From Symsagittifera roscoffensis (taxonomy: Eukaryota; Xenacoelomorpha; Acoela; Convolutidae), in contig NC_087066.1 of NCBI RefSeq assembly GCF_963678635.1, positions 22,163,996 through 22,227,995 on the forward strand: 64,000 bases of DNA, given 5' to 3'. Shown in pieces: positions 36,301 to 48,600 of this stretch. The notes beneath the pieces are model-generated. The model was not told the origin of the DNA. It searched no databases and worked only from the letters and a program-made list of their open reading frames with translations. Within the stretch, counting starts at the first letter, position 1. Every line of letters starts with the position of its first letter. Position numbers and translations under genes: made by a program.

Positions 36301-36814
36301 TTCCCAAATTAGAAGAAAACCATCCACCCACTACCTGCTTTGTGTTTAAAAACATACTTTTTTGCTTTTAGTAAAATGTAGACTCAGTATTTTGCCTCAG
36401 TTGAATGTTGAATGGTTTCTAAGTTAATCATTTTGCTTCTTGAACGTTTTAAGAAAGCAAGATGTTGTCAATTGAAGCAAATAAAACAAGTATCAATTTT
36501 CAATCAATCCCATTTCTCTCTGAAAAACTTTTTTTTTGATAACAACAGCACAGGGAATCAATATATTTCAGATTGTACAAAAATACCGTCAAGAAAATTA
36601 CTTTCTTCAACAGTTGCTACAAAAAAATCAATGATATTCATTTTTTGCAGTTCTTATTTCAATCATCACATGTAAATAATATGTAAATAATCCCACATAA
36701 AAGATCAATAGCCAACGCTTCTGTCTTGCTGTGATAGGGCTCAAACCCAATTGTGTTCAAAACATGAATCAAAAGCATTATTTATGCAACGCTCATAGTC
36801 AGATAACAATTTTT
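33315..36814. other. Start of intron 2, nothing recognised
   Basis: Follows the GTAAGT donor at 33315. No gene, RNA or repeat with a partner in the window was recognised. A short G-rich patch at 35060-35090 resembles an end fragment of repeat family H. Confidence 0.4.
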
Positions 36815-37275
36815 GTTCCGACTTCCGTAGCGAAAGTAACGGAAAATTTGTGATTGGGGTGTTTTTTTCTTCAGGCAAGTTTCGACATTTTTAACTAGCC
36901 ATTTTGACGGAAATTTAAAAAAAATTCAAAAGGTTTTGTTGTCCTGAGCTTAAATTTGAAAAGATATTTCACCTGTGATCATTTTCCCCAAAGTTATAGG
37001 GGTTTAACGATTTCTATCTTGGCCAATTTGGGACAATTAACGCTCGATGTACTTCGCGCTATTAATGCGTCAGCGAAGTTTCATTTCGTCTTAGCAATCG
37101 TTGCAAATTGGTTGAAGGAAGCTTTTTTGCCGTAATTTAGTTGTTATTAGGAAGGAAATAATTTTTTTTTCTCGTTTTATTTTTGTACATTCATTTTTTC
37201 GTGTTATTACTTCTCCGTAGATCTTAAAACGCCACAGGAATATTCAGGGCTTCGCCTTAATACGAGCAGTCTCGT
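36815..37275 (+). repeat. Dispersed repeat family R2, copy 2
   Basis: Begins GTTCCGACTTCCGTAGCGAA and ends near GGGCTTCGCCTTAATACGAG. It matches 54790-55325 in reverse orientation over nearly its whole length, and 7945-8270 in part. Shared blocks include TTCACCTGTGATCATTTT and TTGGCCAATTTGGGACAATT. Confidence 0.7.
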
Positions 37276-40200
37276 TTTTTTCAATTTGAATAGTTTCGAT
37301 TGATTAAACTGTAAAATATCAACGCGAACCGAAAATATTTCTGTTTCAGAATTTAAAAAATTTTATTTTTAAACCGCATTATCGCCGCTTACTTCTTTGT
37401 AACTTTTAGGGTAAAAATCAAGTCAAACGTGGGGTGACAATTCGTAACAGTCGACAGTTCGTAACAAGCGACAAATCGTAACAAGCCTTAATTTGCAATA
37501 GTGGATTAAGCGGAGACTAATGATTCACAAGCAAAATTATTCTCGTGCCGGACGTAAGCGCAGCGTATTCTACCTGCCCTATTACGAAAAGCCACTAGTT
37601 TCAGAGTTTTGTCTTCTACAAGTTTTGCCTGTTTACGAATTGTAGAACTATTCAGGTTAAAGATTATTTCTCAAATTTATAGATTATCAAACTTTTCTGC
37701 CGCAAACATATAACTTTTGATGATATTAAACTTTAGGTGGTTTCATAAAAGTTACTTGACAAAACCTTTTAGTTTTCTTAAGATGCTAATCAAAATCCTT
37801 CGATCAAACTCCAATGTCTTTTGAAGTTCTGTAGTATCCGTAGTGTGTTGTTCATTTTGCAAGTTGACATAAATTTTCCATCAGAACCAGTTATTTTAGG
37901 TTCATGTCTCAAGATCAGGCGTTGTCCATAGAAATCTAGCCAAATTTGCTCATGGATTAAATCTTGCATGACATTTTTCTTATTGCGCGACGAACTCTTT
38001 TTTTAGATTGCCATGAATAGGCGCTAAATGCACTTCTAGTGTTCGTTTTAGAAATATATCCTGAAAATACAAAGGCATCATCAAGTAAAAATTTCAGCAA
38101 GTACAAAGGCATCAGAAAGAAAAATACGAAGATTTGCGTTCAGAATTAGTTTTAATAATTCAAAATACAAAAAATGGGTTTAAGTAAAGAACCAGGAAAA
38201 GCTATTATTCTTCATTTTTTATCTGCGGAAATTATTTTGCCCTTTTAATCAAAAAACATTTTTAGATTGGCTATAGTGTAACTCCAGTTCAAAGTTTTAA
38301 TTAATATAATAGGGTCATAATTTGTGAAAACTCTTACTAGCAAGTACATAAACCTTATAAAAATTACTTGAAAATTTTTCAACAAACTGAAGTATTTTGA
38401 TGCAAGATTGTACAAAGGAAAAAATTCCGATGTCAGATGCAAAATAAAAACATGCAACTTTTTTTTTTACTGTTCTTAGTATTTCAGTAATTTGTGGTGT
38501 CTCTTAGTCCCCTAAACTGGACCAAGTGAAAAACTTCCCCATAAATCAAGTTACGGAGGAGATCGTTCGCTTCCTTAAAATATATATTTTTTTCACGCAA
38601 TCAGATTTGAGCATAAAAAAGTGCAGTTCTTAGTGCATGAATTGTGTCAATTATTTCTAGTGGGATATCGTTCAATTGATCTATTCAGGGGGAAGATTGT
38701 TCGCATACGCCCCTAAACCTCTTGAAACATTACAACCCGGTATAGTATTTTTCGAAATTTTTCAACAACCAAAAGTTTTAAACTTTAAGATTGGTAGCTC
38801 ACCTCAACAATACTGCTCATATATCAAGGCAAAGCCCAAAATTTTCCCACTGTCCCTTAATCCATATCCTTTTGGCGAAACTGAAAAACTATAATTTTTG
38901 GGCAATATAAAAGATCAAGTGTGAAAATTTGGGTCATTCGACCGACAAGTTATCCTGATTTCGATTTCACTGTGCGAGATAATTCGCCAAGCATAACAAA
39001 CTTGCGTTACGCTTTCAGAATGATGGATAAAATCTTCAAAGTGCGCATAAATTAGTCCAGAGCATGGCCACAATGGCAGTTTTCAAACTCTCAAAAATCG
39101 CTAAAAGCTCTTATTTCGATCGCCGAAAAGTGACTGAATAAAAAAACCACCCCAAGCAGAAATAATCCGTTTTCTTCGAAAGTTGGAACAATAATTAAAC
39201 GCTACTTAAGTTTTAACAAAGCAAAATGGAAGAATAGAAGTTGATATGATCCTCTAGGGCGAGCAGTTAATATAATATCCTCCAAAATATGTTAAGTGAA
39301 TCATAGATTTGTACCTGGTTTGAGCCTTAAGCCAGTGACAAATCTAGGTTTTTGAAAGACGGGTTTTTTCAAAATTAATAGTTTGGTCGACCCCTTTTTT
39401 AGCTATGATGTTTTTATTCCAAAGCTGACCTTTACTTCTAGTTATTGCTTTTATATCTCAGAGTTTTTCGAATTGGCATGACGCTCGGGAAAAGAATGAC
39501 ATTACGTTCAAAAAATAAAAAGTTTTTTTATCATCATTCATTTTCGTTTTTCATGAAGTCACGGCTAATTCATTGAACTTTTTCTCTAGTGACATAGGAT
39601 AACCTTGTAATCGGTTTGAGGTTTTGATATCAAGACAAGGCTAGTTGAACGAAATGACCGAACAAATTGAGAGCATTTTCCCCAAATTTTAAGATCGCTT
39701 GCAATTCCTCCTTGTTATCTTCTAATTTTGCACTTCATTCAAATTGTCAAATGAATGACCTAAATGGCCCATTTTGATAGACATTTGCTGAAAGACTAAA
39801 AGCCTTAGAGACTTTCGAAGAGCAACTTTGGAGAGAAAGCTAATGTTGTAGTAAACTGTTTTCGTTCACATTGCCTTCCAGGATCCTCAAGGACTTTTAG
39901 GGCTCATTTGTATTGTTGTCCTAAAACAGCATACAGCTTCAAATCAACTGTCACAATTTTTAGCAAGAGTAATTTGATTACGAAACAATTAACAGCCCCG
40001 ACGTGCTACAATTTCTCTTTTTTTTCTTGTGTCCCGAAGCGATTTTGAAATTGATTTTGACTTTTCACGTGAAATGATTACGCATGATTTGCTAACACGT
40101 GTTTCGATTACTTCCTCTTGTGTACTCTATTTCAATTTGGTATGGTTCTGCTTGGCTGATTTAGTTTGTTTTCTTCTCCGAGTTTTCTATAGTATGTGTA

Positions 40201-40294
40201 GGATTTGAGTGTAGGAATTGACTGTAGGACTTGACTGAGTTTTCAATAGTATGTGTAAGAAAAATGTAGGACTTGAAGGAGAACGGTCCTTATA
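37276..40294. other. Intron 2, minor repeats only
   Basis: A short run of about 20-bp units (GACAAATCGTAACAAGC type) lies at 37438-37490. Elsewhere no gene or mobile element was recognised; a 72-codon frame at 38676-38894 has no domain. Confidence 0.4.
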
Positions 40295-41026
40295 CAGTGC
40301 TGCTTTAAATTAAACGGACAAAACGCGTTAAACTTGAAATTTAAAACCCGTTTTTCTCAAATTGGGTAGAGTTTAGGTGAAAACTTATCAAGACAAAACT
40401 TGCTTAAAATTTTAGCAGGATTGATATGGTGTAATTTGTTTTACGAAATTTGGGCCCAAAATTTTACCCCAAAAAATGGGTCATTTTGGCTTTTCTTAGT
40501 TAATCAAAAATTACGCCGAAATACCCAGTCGATCACAGAGATAATTATATCAAAGTGAGCCCCTTACGTAGTCCAACAAATTTTAGCAGGGTATAATCTC
40601 CAAAATATTGTATAAAATAATTTATTTTTGTTCGATAGCCACAAAAAGTCGTTTTTACTATAAAAAATACCAACTATTGATTGAAAAACAATTTTTAAAC
40701 AATTTGCAATTTTTTTTGGAGAATATACACTTCTTAAAGTTTGTTGGGCTACGTTAAGGAGCTCATTTTAATATAACTATGTCTGTGATCGACTGGGTAT
40801 TTTCGGCGTAATTTTTGATTAAATAAGAAAAGCCAAAATGACCCATTTATGGGGTAAAATTTTGGGCCCGAGTTTCGTAAAACAAGTTACACCATATTCA
40901 TCTTGCTAAAATTTTAAGCAAGTTTTGTCTTCATAAGTTTTTACCTAAACTCAACCCAATTTGAGAAAAACGCGTTTCAAATTTGAAGATTAGCTCGGTT
41001 TGTCCGGTTAATTTAAATCAGCGCTG
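40295..41026. mobile_element. Fold-back MITE, Tc1/mariner type (copy 3)
   Basis: Starts CAGTGCTGCTTTAAATTAAA and ends GTTAATTTAAATCAGCGCTG, flanked by TA on both sides. The 732 bp fold into two arms, as in copies 1 and 2, with centre near 40660. It has no coding capacity and is located in intron 2 of the receptor gene. Confidence 0.85.
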
Positions 41027-41039
41027 TAGAAACAGTGAA

Positions 41040-41222
41040 TAAACTTTTTTTAAGAAAGGGGGGCAATTGTTCAGTAGATTAAAGTAACGCATTTTCGACC
41101 AATCAGAATGCAGCAAAGTTATAATTCTCAATAGAAAGCTCAGTGCTAATTTACTGCTTTTATTAATAGGGGTGGCGATTCTTAAGTAGATATCAAAGGG
41201 AGGGCGATTGTTAAATAGATCC
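41040..41222 (+). repeat. Dispersed repeat family R3, copy 1
   Basis: Colinear with 57701-57870. Shared blocks include AAGAAAGGGGGGCAATTGTT, ACCAATCAGAATGCAG, TTTATTAATAGGGGTGG and AAAGGGAGGGCGATTGTTAA. It directly follows fold-back MITE copy 3. Confidence 0.75.
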
Positions 41223-41263
41223 AAAAAAAAACAACCAAATGTATCGGCCAGTCTGATCTGGAT

Positions 41264-41512
41264 AGTATTCTCACATTTCGCCCGTCACACGTTTCGCCGC
41301 TCATAAATTACTGGCACATTTCGTCCCACGCACGTTTCGCCCCCACACATTTCGCCCCTCAAATTGTACAATAAGAAAGCGGCGGTTAATTAACTGTGTA
41401 ATAAGTTGGGGTGAAAACGTGCGAGGACAAAATGTGTGAAATAATTAGGGGCGAAATATGCCACTAAATTTACGAGGGGCGAAATGTGTGTGTGGCGAAA
41501 GGTGGGACATTC
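41264..41512. mobile_element. Small fold-back element with TTTCGCCCC arms
   Basis: Two inverted arms rich in CACATTTCGCCCC (41268-41360 and 41415-41510) surround a short centre. The 9-mer GATCTGGAT flanks the element at 41255-41263 and 41513-41521, as a 9-bp target duplication would; Mutator-like elements make duplications of about that length. There is no coding capacity. Confidence 0.6.
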
Positions 41513-41522
41513 GATCTGGATC

Positions 41523-44030
41523 GGGTGTCAATTGGAGGGCATGGTTGCTATTAGTATCAAATTTTTCATGTATGTTTGTTAAGTAAAAAAGAGGTTTTTG
41601 TATAAGTTTTTGGAAAAACGTGAGGAAATCTGATTAAAGACTCGAACGGGTAATTGCCAATTATGAAATTATTGAGTGAATTATGATCCCAAGAAGGATA
41701 GCCGGCTGTTTAGCATGAAGCACCCTTACAAAACTTTAATTTACAAAATTCAATTTTTTTAATTGTTCATTTTTATTGTTCTTTACCCGTTGATTTTTAC
41801 CCGACGACATTAAAATAACGTATAAAATTATAAATATAATTAAATTCAGCGTCATCAATATCAGTGTCATCAAGTTGGTCTGACAATGAGAAAAGTATTT
41901 TTTCGCAATCCAATTACAGTCCAATAAGGACTCTCGTGCAAAATTAAGGCTTTCAAACTCCCTCGACAAAAAAAAACACATTTCAGCCCATAGTTTTTTC
42001 GGACCTCTTGAAGTGCCCGGAACAATAACGTTGGAAAGTATTCTCTAAAGTTCAAGTGTTCGCAAAATGGATTTCAAGCACATTTTTAGCACAAATGGTC
42101 AGGCCTGAGGTTTTCTTAGACTCGTTTCCGAGAATTTAGATATTGATTATTAATTTGCTAGCAAATGTTCAGCCTTATTTTTACGCCTTTTGATAACTTA
42201 AATGTTTGATATAGGAAATCAAAACTTGATTATAAGACAACCCTTTTTATCACACAGTTAAACATGATCAAATCTGTTAATTCACATGAAATGCCTTAAA
42301 AAATCAGTAGGAGTATAAGCATAACCGGTTGCTGTGCTTAGAATATACAACCACATTATTCTAAGTAAAATAGTGAAAAAACACACAAAAAAAATTAAAA
42401 CAATTTTACTTTTTTTAAAAATTTTATTGATTTTTTTTCATTAACCCTTGAAGTATCAAAAATAAATTGGAAGGAAACCGCTCTGCGTTGAAGTTTTTTA
42501 CAAACTAGTTTAGGTCGTAAGGTAGGTTTTTGTCCCGACTATCAGAAAAGCTCATTGGGGCTCTAAATTCAAGACCTTTCAATTTCTTATTCAAAAGCTC
42601 CTAGGCATTTTGTGTTGGTTTTACTACAAGTTTTTGTTTTCAAAATGTTTTTAACACTTTTATAGTAACTTTTGCGTTTTAAATCAATTTTAAATAAATT
42701 TTCAACCTATCCCTGGAATTCATACAGCGATTCAAGTTTTTTGTGGCAAAATTGAGTTTTTTTAATTGCTTCAACCATTAGCTCTGGAAACGAAATGAAA
42801 ATGAAAAACTTGCTCAGCTCTCTAAATATTTATTTAGAAGAGCGAAATAAGCACATTTTTTTGAAGAGTTTTCGATTTTCAGTGCTGTTAAAGACAACTT
42901 CGAGTGACGCACTTTTTGCTGAAACTGTTTGAATTTAACGGCGGCAGATATCCAAAAATTATCAATATTTGTGGATAGCAGCAGCCGTTACGTCTAAATA
43001 ATTTTGAGCAAAAATGCGTGGGTCGAAGTGGTGTTTATCAGCAATGAAGATCAAAGCATTTTCAAAAACTTGAACTATTTCATTAAGACTCAGTGGCTGC
43101 AGCTATCCAAAAGCATCAAGAATTTTTTGAATAGCTTAAGCTGTTTGAATAGCTAAAGAGTTTTGAGTCTAGGTCCCAAACAATTTTGAGCAAAAAATGC
43201 GTAAGTCGAAGTGGTGTTTAACAGCAATGAAGTTCAAAAAAATAATCTTCAAAAAAATCTGCTTTTTTTCTCTAATCCTAAATATAAATTTAAAGAACTG
43301 AGCACGTTTTTTAAAGAGCTTTTCAACTTTATGGCTGTCAATAAACAGTTCAAATGCATTTCCTACTGAAACTTGTTCAGACCTAATGAAAAAAAAACTA
43401 ACAAAAAAGCTTGATGTTTAAACAATTTTTTTAATGATTTTGAGTTGTCGAGTTCTGCAGTCGATTTCTTAATTTCAAGAAAAAACTTTGGATTGCGAGG
43501 TTACTGCTGTTCTAACAGTTCGTCTAGTACTGTTTGAGACACAATGAATTTTTTTATTTGCTTACAGCACCTAAAATCCAAGAAAAGCAAATAAAATTAT
43601 TTAAACTTTTTTTCTGATTAAAAAAAATCTTTTTTTGCCAATTGCTGGTAGTTATCTACCGTTGTCGGAATTTTGTGGACTCTTTTAAAAGAACAAAACA
43701 CAGTTGTTTCTTCGATATGTGTTATCTATATCATAAAATTGTCAACAAATTGTAATATAATTTTAAAATCAATTCGTCTCTTTCTGATTTCAAATTTATT
43801 AAAAGCTGACTGATGCGATGGGATAAGATTGGCTAATTCTCTATTATCACTCTGCAAACGCCAATTTATTAAAAAGATTATGTTTATGGGTTAGTTGAAA
43901 TTGGCATAACTCCAAAATAACAATTAAAGAAAAATTCTCGAATGGCATAAACCTTTCTCTTTATTGTGAACATGGAAAATTGTGCGAAAAGTAGTAAAAT
44001 TGTCAAATCAAATGATAACTGACGGTTTTT
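41523..44030. other. Intron 2, short internal repeats
   Basis: A 65-bp segment near 43000-43065 (TTTTGAGCAAAAATGCGTGG onward, with CGAAGTGGTGTTTA) recurs near 43180-43235. No gene recognised. Confidence 0.45.
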
Positions 44031-44340
44031 TTAGGTGAAACATTTTGAGAACTTTCATGAAAACCTTAAATAAGCTTGCTGCAACTAATTAGTGTCGTCT
44101 TACAATTTTTCCAGAGCGGTTTTATTTGACGTTTCACCTTGTAAGACTTTTTAAGAATTCTTATGAAAAACGCAAACATTCTTGCTGCAACTAATTAGTG
44201 TCTTCTGACCAGTTTTTACGGCGTTGGTTTAAGTGACGTTTCATCTTGTAAAACTTTTTAAAACTTCACATCAAAATCATAAATAAGCTTGCTTCATCTA
44301 ATTAGTGTTTAGTGACCAGTCTTTCCAGCAAAAGGGTACT
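44031..44340. repeat. 106-bp tandem triplication
   Basis: Three diverged units share CTTGCTGCAACTAATTAGTG, TTTGACGTTTCACCTTGTAA and ACTTTTTAAAA blocks. The CTAATTAGTG anchor falls at 44085, 44191 and 44298, giving periods of 106 and 107 bp. Confidence 0.8.
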
Positions 44341-45073
44341 CAAATGATTGGAATATGTCTATTGCGAACACTGTTCACATGTTTTTGCACTTGATAAAAG
44401 GAAAAATACTAGTTGATGAAAAGCGTATGGGTTTCATTGAACAGTTGAAGTTTTTTTCATTGGAAACTTTTTTAAATGCTTTTTGAGATGTAGCCAGAAA
44501 AAGTGCTTAACGCTGGAGTGTGACCAAACTGTTCAGCCATACTTTGAAATGGCGCCAATTTTTTTTCAAATTTTTTTGATGTTTCCCTCCAGTTATCGAT
44601 TGAACTTATCCTAACCGACAAATAAAGACACTTTTAGTTTGATTTGATTAAACCATGCTTGATCTTAATTGCTTTTAACAGTTTGCGTCATCTTTTTGCA
44701 AAAATAATCTTCTAAAATTATGGAACATTCAAGTTTTACTTTTTTCTAAGCTAATTTCGTTGTTTCTTTTCTCGCGCAACTTCAGAATATGACATATTGG
44801 GGGCTATTCTCATGCACGAAGGACCGAATGCGCAAAAAGTCCCAAGCAATGAACGCCCTTTTAATTCTCCAAAACCGACTGAATGTATCACTTAGCTTTT
44901 TTTGAGTTTTAAAATACTGAGCTCTGATTGTTTGACAAAATGTTCGCGCCTTCGGTCCTTTGCGCTTGAGAGATTACCCCGTCTGATTGAGACCATTAAT
45001 AACGTGATTCGAGAAGCAAAAAGACCAAAAGAACTCCTTGGCAAAAATTAGGTTGAAATTTTGTTGGTGTTAA
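44341..45073. other. Intron 2, nothing recognised
   Basis: No gene or repeat partner was recognised before the target-site duplication of the BEL/Pao element. Confidence 0.4.
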
Positions 45074-45078
45074 ATCAT
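45074..45078. repeat. Target-site duplication, left
   Basis: ATCAT directly before the TG of the left LTR, repeated exactly at 54425-54429 after the CA of the right LTR. BEL/Pao elements typically make 4 to 6 bp duplications. Confidence 0.9.
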
Positions 45079-45603
45079 TGTGCGCGTAAATCTCCACGAT
45101 TATATAAAAAACGGTTTTCAAACACTTTAATTAATGAGTATTTTCTCGGCAAAATAACTCCGGAAGTTTGAAAATATAACGATAATTTATAATTTTCAAC
45201 AAGCTTTATCATCGGTAACATCGGCCACAATAAACTGCATAACTCAAAGCAAGCTGCAAAAATGGCCAGTATTTGTCCTTGAGACAAATTGCTCTTTTTA
45301 AAGGTCAGCCTTAATCAAGGCTGAACCAAATTAGAGCGAAAAGACGGTTAAAATGGGTTTTGGGGGGACCGAACCTGGTTACGGAGCATCCCATCAGGTT
45401 CGGTGCACATTCGAGTTCTAGAAAGGAAATGACCTAGTCGGGATTCGAACCGGCGCCGAACCCGCCGGGACGCACCATGTATACGTTTGGCTACTGTCCC
45501 TATATGCATTTACATTTTGGTTCAACTTTATATGCACTTATACTCTCGCTTACATTTGAGTGTATATGCATTTGTACTATTGTTTTATATTTGCGCTGCA
45601 ACA
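45079..45603 (-). repeat. 3' LTR of the BEL/Pao element
   Basis: TG...CA ends on the plus strand and identical base by base to 53900-54424 as far as I could compare. On the element's sense strand it starts TGTTGCAGCGCAAATATAAA, with a TATA-like string early on. The last codons and stop of gag-pol (45585-45603) lie inside it. Confidence 0.95.
45431..45500 (-). other. tRNA-like segment with A-box and B-box inside the LTR
   Basis: On the element's sense strand, TAGCCAAACG (close to an A box) is followed about 43 bases later by GGTTCGAATCC, a perfect B-box consensus. A four-pair D-arm, GCCA...TGGT, can form. The T-stem has two mismatches and the acceptor stem hardly pairs, so this is not a functional tRNA gene. 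An identical copy is at 54252-54321. It may be a tRNA-derived relic or an internal Pol III-type promoter. Confidence 0.5.
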
Positions 45604-48600
45604 TCCTCCACCCCTAAACAAGGAAGAACGGGAGCGAGCTTTACGGTCGGGCGGGTCAGTTCGCTCGTAACGGTCTTTATGTCGGCGGATCGCGCGCATC
45701 CGTCTTTGCCGTAGTGTAGTTTAGCAATACGGGCGAGTGGGTAATGCCCACGTGGGCTGTCGGGTTCGACTACCCAAACCAAGTCGCCGGTTTTCAGTGT
45801 GACATCCGAATCATTATGCCACTTTGCTCTCTTGTTGAGAGATGGTACATATTCACGCAGCCAGCGTGACCAAACTGCGTTAGCGTACGATTGTGCTCTG
45901 GCGTAACGCTTTTTATGATCAAAGTTATCTTCGAAACTTAACGACGGGAAGCTAGCTGCGCTGTGACCGAGAATGAAGTGATTCGGGGTGAGTGCCTCTA
46001 GGTCGTGCGGATCGGAACTGACCGGAGTGATCGGTCTTGCGTTAAGTAATTGTTCAACTAGGCAGAGCGTTGTTCCTAGAACTTCCTCAGTTAATCTCCT
46101 GCTGCCTAATATGTCGTACAACACTCGCTTAACACTTCTCACTAGCCGCTCCCAGGCGCCGCCGTGATGAGGGGCACTGAGCGGGTTAAACTTCCACTTA
46201 AGGCCTTTGTGGACGAAAACGGCCGGGGCGACTTTGTTCCAATTTTGGACGCAGGATAGGAGCTCCTTTTGAGCACCAACAAAATTCGTGCCATTGTCAG
46301 AAAGAATGGTTTTGGGGGTACCTCGCCTTGCAATAAATCGCTCTACGCCCATGACGCAGGAACTAGTATCGAGAGATGGAACCAACTCGATGTGAACTGC
46401 TCGAGTCGTGAGGCAGGTAAATAGGAAACCCCATCTCTTTTCGGTACTTCGGCGTATTGGCACTTGAAACGGGCCAAAGTAATCAACACCTGTGTTGGAG
46501 AAAGGAGGCTGCTTGTAACCCAGTCTTTCAATCGGTAGGTCAGACATAATGGGCACAACTGTTTTTGCTTTGCGCTTACGGCATGTTATGCAAGTATTTT
46601 CGATGTTCCCAAGTAACCAGCGCAACTTCAGAACAATGTATTTCAACTGAACTACAGCACGCATGTAATCCAACCCCTGATGTGCATGTTGAAAGTGCAT
46701 ATGCCTAATCAACATATGAGCAACTCGGTGTTGACCATCCAGTATTATTGGATGTTTGCTATCAAAGTCGGTATCAACAAGACGGCTGATACGTCCAGTT
46801 GAACGCAGGATGCCAGCTGGGCCGATGAACGGAGAATATTTAGCAATCCGACTTTTCTTTGTTATCAGTTTATCGGACTGAAGTATTTTCACTTCGGCAG
46901 GAAATGATTCGGACTGAGCGAGATAAATGAGCTTCTGCTCGGCAATATCTAACTCGGACGGGTCGGTTATTTCCAGCGTTTTTGTACGGAAGTGTTTATG
47001 CGATGGTAGCACACGAAGCATAAATGCTAAAACACGTTTGTACTTTACAATTGAGCTGAATTTATCCCAATTTTTAAACAGACGGATCGACGGCACTTTC
47101 TCAGATGAAGCATCAACAACAAACGTAGATGCAGTCTCAAGGCATGTATCAATGTCACAGAGTGGGCCTTTTAATTGGATCTTTTTGATGACATCAGTGT
47201 TCGGCTTGAATGGCCAATCACATGTCCTCAATATACTAGGGCCTCTAACCCAGCTGCTATCCTTGAGGGCTTCCGAAGAAATCCCTCGTGTGCCGGTATC
47301 AGCTGGGTTATCACCACTGAGTACATGATTCCATTGATCAATGGTGGTGGACTCCAAGATTTCACCAGTGCGGTTTCCAACAAACACAGGAAGTTTGTTG
47401 CACGAGTTAAGCCACTGGAGAACGGTGGTAGAATCAGTCCACATGAATACATTGCTTACTTTAAAAGTAAGCGCTTTCAAAATCTCTTCTTTGAGTCGAG
47501 TCGCAAGCAGAGCAGCCTGAAGCTCTAACTTGGGAATGGAGAGCATCTTCATAGGCGCTACACGGGCTTTCCCAAATACAAAAGCTAACTCAGTCTTTTG
47601 CGATTTAGCAAGTCGGGCTCGGAGAAACGATACGGCGCAAAAAACGTCCTGCGAACTATCACCGAACGTGTGAAGTTCACAGCGGTCGAACGGTTCGGTA
47701 AAGTAGCTACGAGGTATCGTCAGAGTACCTAATAGTGGAAGTCCTGAGTGCCAATCTAGAAATTGTTGTTTAATTTCCTCTGGGAGATCATCATCCCACT
47801 TTTGACCACTGATTCTCCATATGTCTTTTAGTAAAAGGCGCGCTTTCACAGTATATGGAGCTACCAGTCCTATTGGATCAAAAACTGAGGAAACAAAACT
47901 CAACACGGTGCGTTGAGTAATTGCTTTATCTAGTGGTCGATCAACACCTCTACTTACTACTAGGGTATCTTTTACATGATCCCACCTGAGACCAAGAACA
48001 TGCGACGATTGGTCTGGACTCTTACAAATATCCTTAACTGACGGGTTGGACTCACGGTTGTCCGGATTAAGAGCGGTTGTAACTTCGGGTACATTGCTAA
48101 CAAACTTTGTCAGGTTAAACCCACCTAATTTGAGCATTGCGACTAAGTCTTTGCTTAGGCTAAGAGCGTCAGCGGTATTTTCGAACGAGTCAAGATAGTC
48201 GTCCATGTAAAACTTCTGGACAACGGCTGAAGCGGCTTCGGGGTATTCAGTTTGATTATCAGAAGCAGTTTTTTGTAGCGCGAAATTCGCACAAGTTGGC
48301 GAATCACGAGCGCCAAAAATATGACGGGTGTATTGGTGAACCACCACACTTGAAGTGGGGTCCTCCCGCCACAAAAAACGGAGAGACGGTTGATCTCGCG
48401 CAAGTACTCCAACTTGTAAGAACATACCTTCTATGTCCGCTGAGACGGCGTACTTGTGTTGACGGAACCTCAACAGTACAAAAATAAGATTTTGAAGGAG
48501 ATCCGGGCCAACCAAGAGAGATCTATTTAAGGAAGTGCCATGAAATTTGGATGCTCCATTGAGCACACGGCGCACCTTGCCGGGTTTGTTCGGGTTCAAA

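Noticed and set aside
45431-45500. Functional tRNA gene
   Set aside because: B-box and D-arm are present, but the acceptor stem does not pair and the T-stem has two mismatches; it is duplicated as part of the LTR.
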